Assembly (NCBI RefSeq): GCF_949628215.1
Contig: NC_134283.1
Location: 31,660,975-31,724,974 of the forward strand
Direction: 5' to 3'
Length of the DNA: 64,000 nt
From: Phalacrocorax aristotelis
Lineage: Eukaryota > Chordata > Aves > Suliformes > Phalacrocoracidae
Shown here piece after piece: positions 50,050-64,000 of the stretch (position 1 is the first letter of the stretch; each line of letters begins with the position of its first letter). The position numbers and the translations under genes are program-made. The notes below the pieces were generated by a model that saw nothing but the letters and a program-made list of their open reading frames with translations, did no database searches and was not told the DNA's origin.

Positions 50050-50752
50050 GTCAGATACTTTTCTGCTTTTATTTTAAAAAAATCCAGAATGGATCCAATA
50101 ACAGTTTTAATAAGGAAATTGTTTTACCATAAGCAGAGAACAGACACAGGATGGAGCAGAAGGCTCAGACAAGCAAAGTATTTAACTTCCACATAGCCTC
50201 TTCTGTAAGAAATAAAATTGAAGTAACCCCTCCTCGAGAGCAAGGGTACTAATCTAGCTGCAGATTGGCATGTTCTCTAGAAATGTAACCAGCCTTTTCA
50301 TTGCTGTTCACAGGTCTTACTACCTGCTCTAAGTACCCAGATCCACAAGGAGGGTCCATACAGGTGTTTCTCTCCTCCCAGTTCCAGCAGGACTTCTACC
50401 TCCACCCTTTGATTTACTGACATGGTTTCCAAACTTTGATATTAGATTTAGTACACCATGGTGTCAAGTATCAGAAATAAATGATCAGCAAGTCCCCAGG
50501 TGCCTTAGTTGAATACCACAGGGCCAAACACTTAGGACTTCATCCGGCATGAATTAACTTCCATCAAGTGACAATTTAGCTAGCAGACACATCACTAAGT
50601 TTATACATTAAAGAATTTTATATATAGAATACTGCAAAAACACAGTAAGTCTGAATTCTGCCCATTGCTGCTCAGGAAGGTCCCTTCTCTCCCAAGCATC
50701 AAGAAAATCGACCTCTTCTTCATAGTCCAGTCAAAGTCAAGGCAATGACTTC
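50050..50752 (-). other. HSPA9: HSPA9 3' UTR
   Basis: This region of about 0.7 kb follows the HSPA9 stop and ends shortly after an AATAAA at 50073-50068. Its length is close to that known for mammalian HSPA9. The cleavage point itself is estimated. Confidence 0.6.
50068..50073 (-). other. HSPA9: Polyadenylation signal AATAAA of HSPA9
   Basis: The minus strand reads AATAAA about 680 bases after the stop codon. It is the only canonical signal I noted at a fitting distance. Confidence 0.55.

Positions 50753-64000
<13,248 letters not shown>

Overview
This is a nuclear window from a bird. The evidence is two CR1-type LINE fragments, an avian-type class II/III-like LTR element with a tRNA-Lys1,2 primer binding site, and the vertebrate gene pair ETF1-HSPA9 in its usual tandem order. 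There is no bacterial or organellar gene content. Species cannot be fixed from the sequence alone.

Layout: 1-16137 is gene-poor sequence beyond the 3' end of ETF1 (in other vertebrates EGR1 lies on this side; it is not in the window). It is interrupted by a truncated endogenous retrovirus on the minus strand (4389-6893: LTR, primer site, a long gag-like frame, the first codons of the next domain). A duplicated 109/112-bp piece of flanking DNA sits on both sides of the element. 16138-44985 is the whole of ETF1 on the minus strand, with ten coding exons summing to exactly 1314 nt (437 codons plus stop). The first intron is about 16 kb and holds a CR1 fragment. 44250-45880 is the CpG island and promoter of ETF1. 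45880-50050 is intergenic. 50050-64000 is the 3' part of HSPA9 on the minus strand: the last seven coding exons (279 codons plus stop) and a 3' UTR. A C/D-box snoRNA of the SNORD63 type lies in one of its introns, and a decayed antisense CR1 lies in another. The N-terminal exons of HSPA9 are beyond the right edge.

ETF1 encodes the translation termination factor eRF1 and HSPA9 the mitochondrial HSP70 (mortalin). Both are broadly expressed housekeeping genes read in the same direction. Exon limits were set by hand from splice signals and reading-frame continuity. Most remaining open frames in the window are chance or antisense frames, especially in the CpG island.
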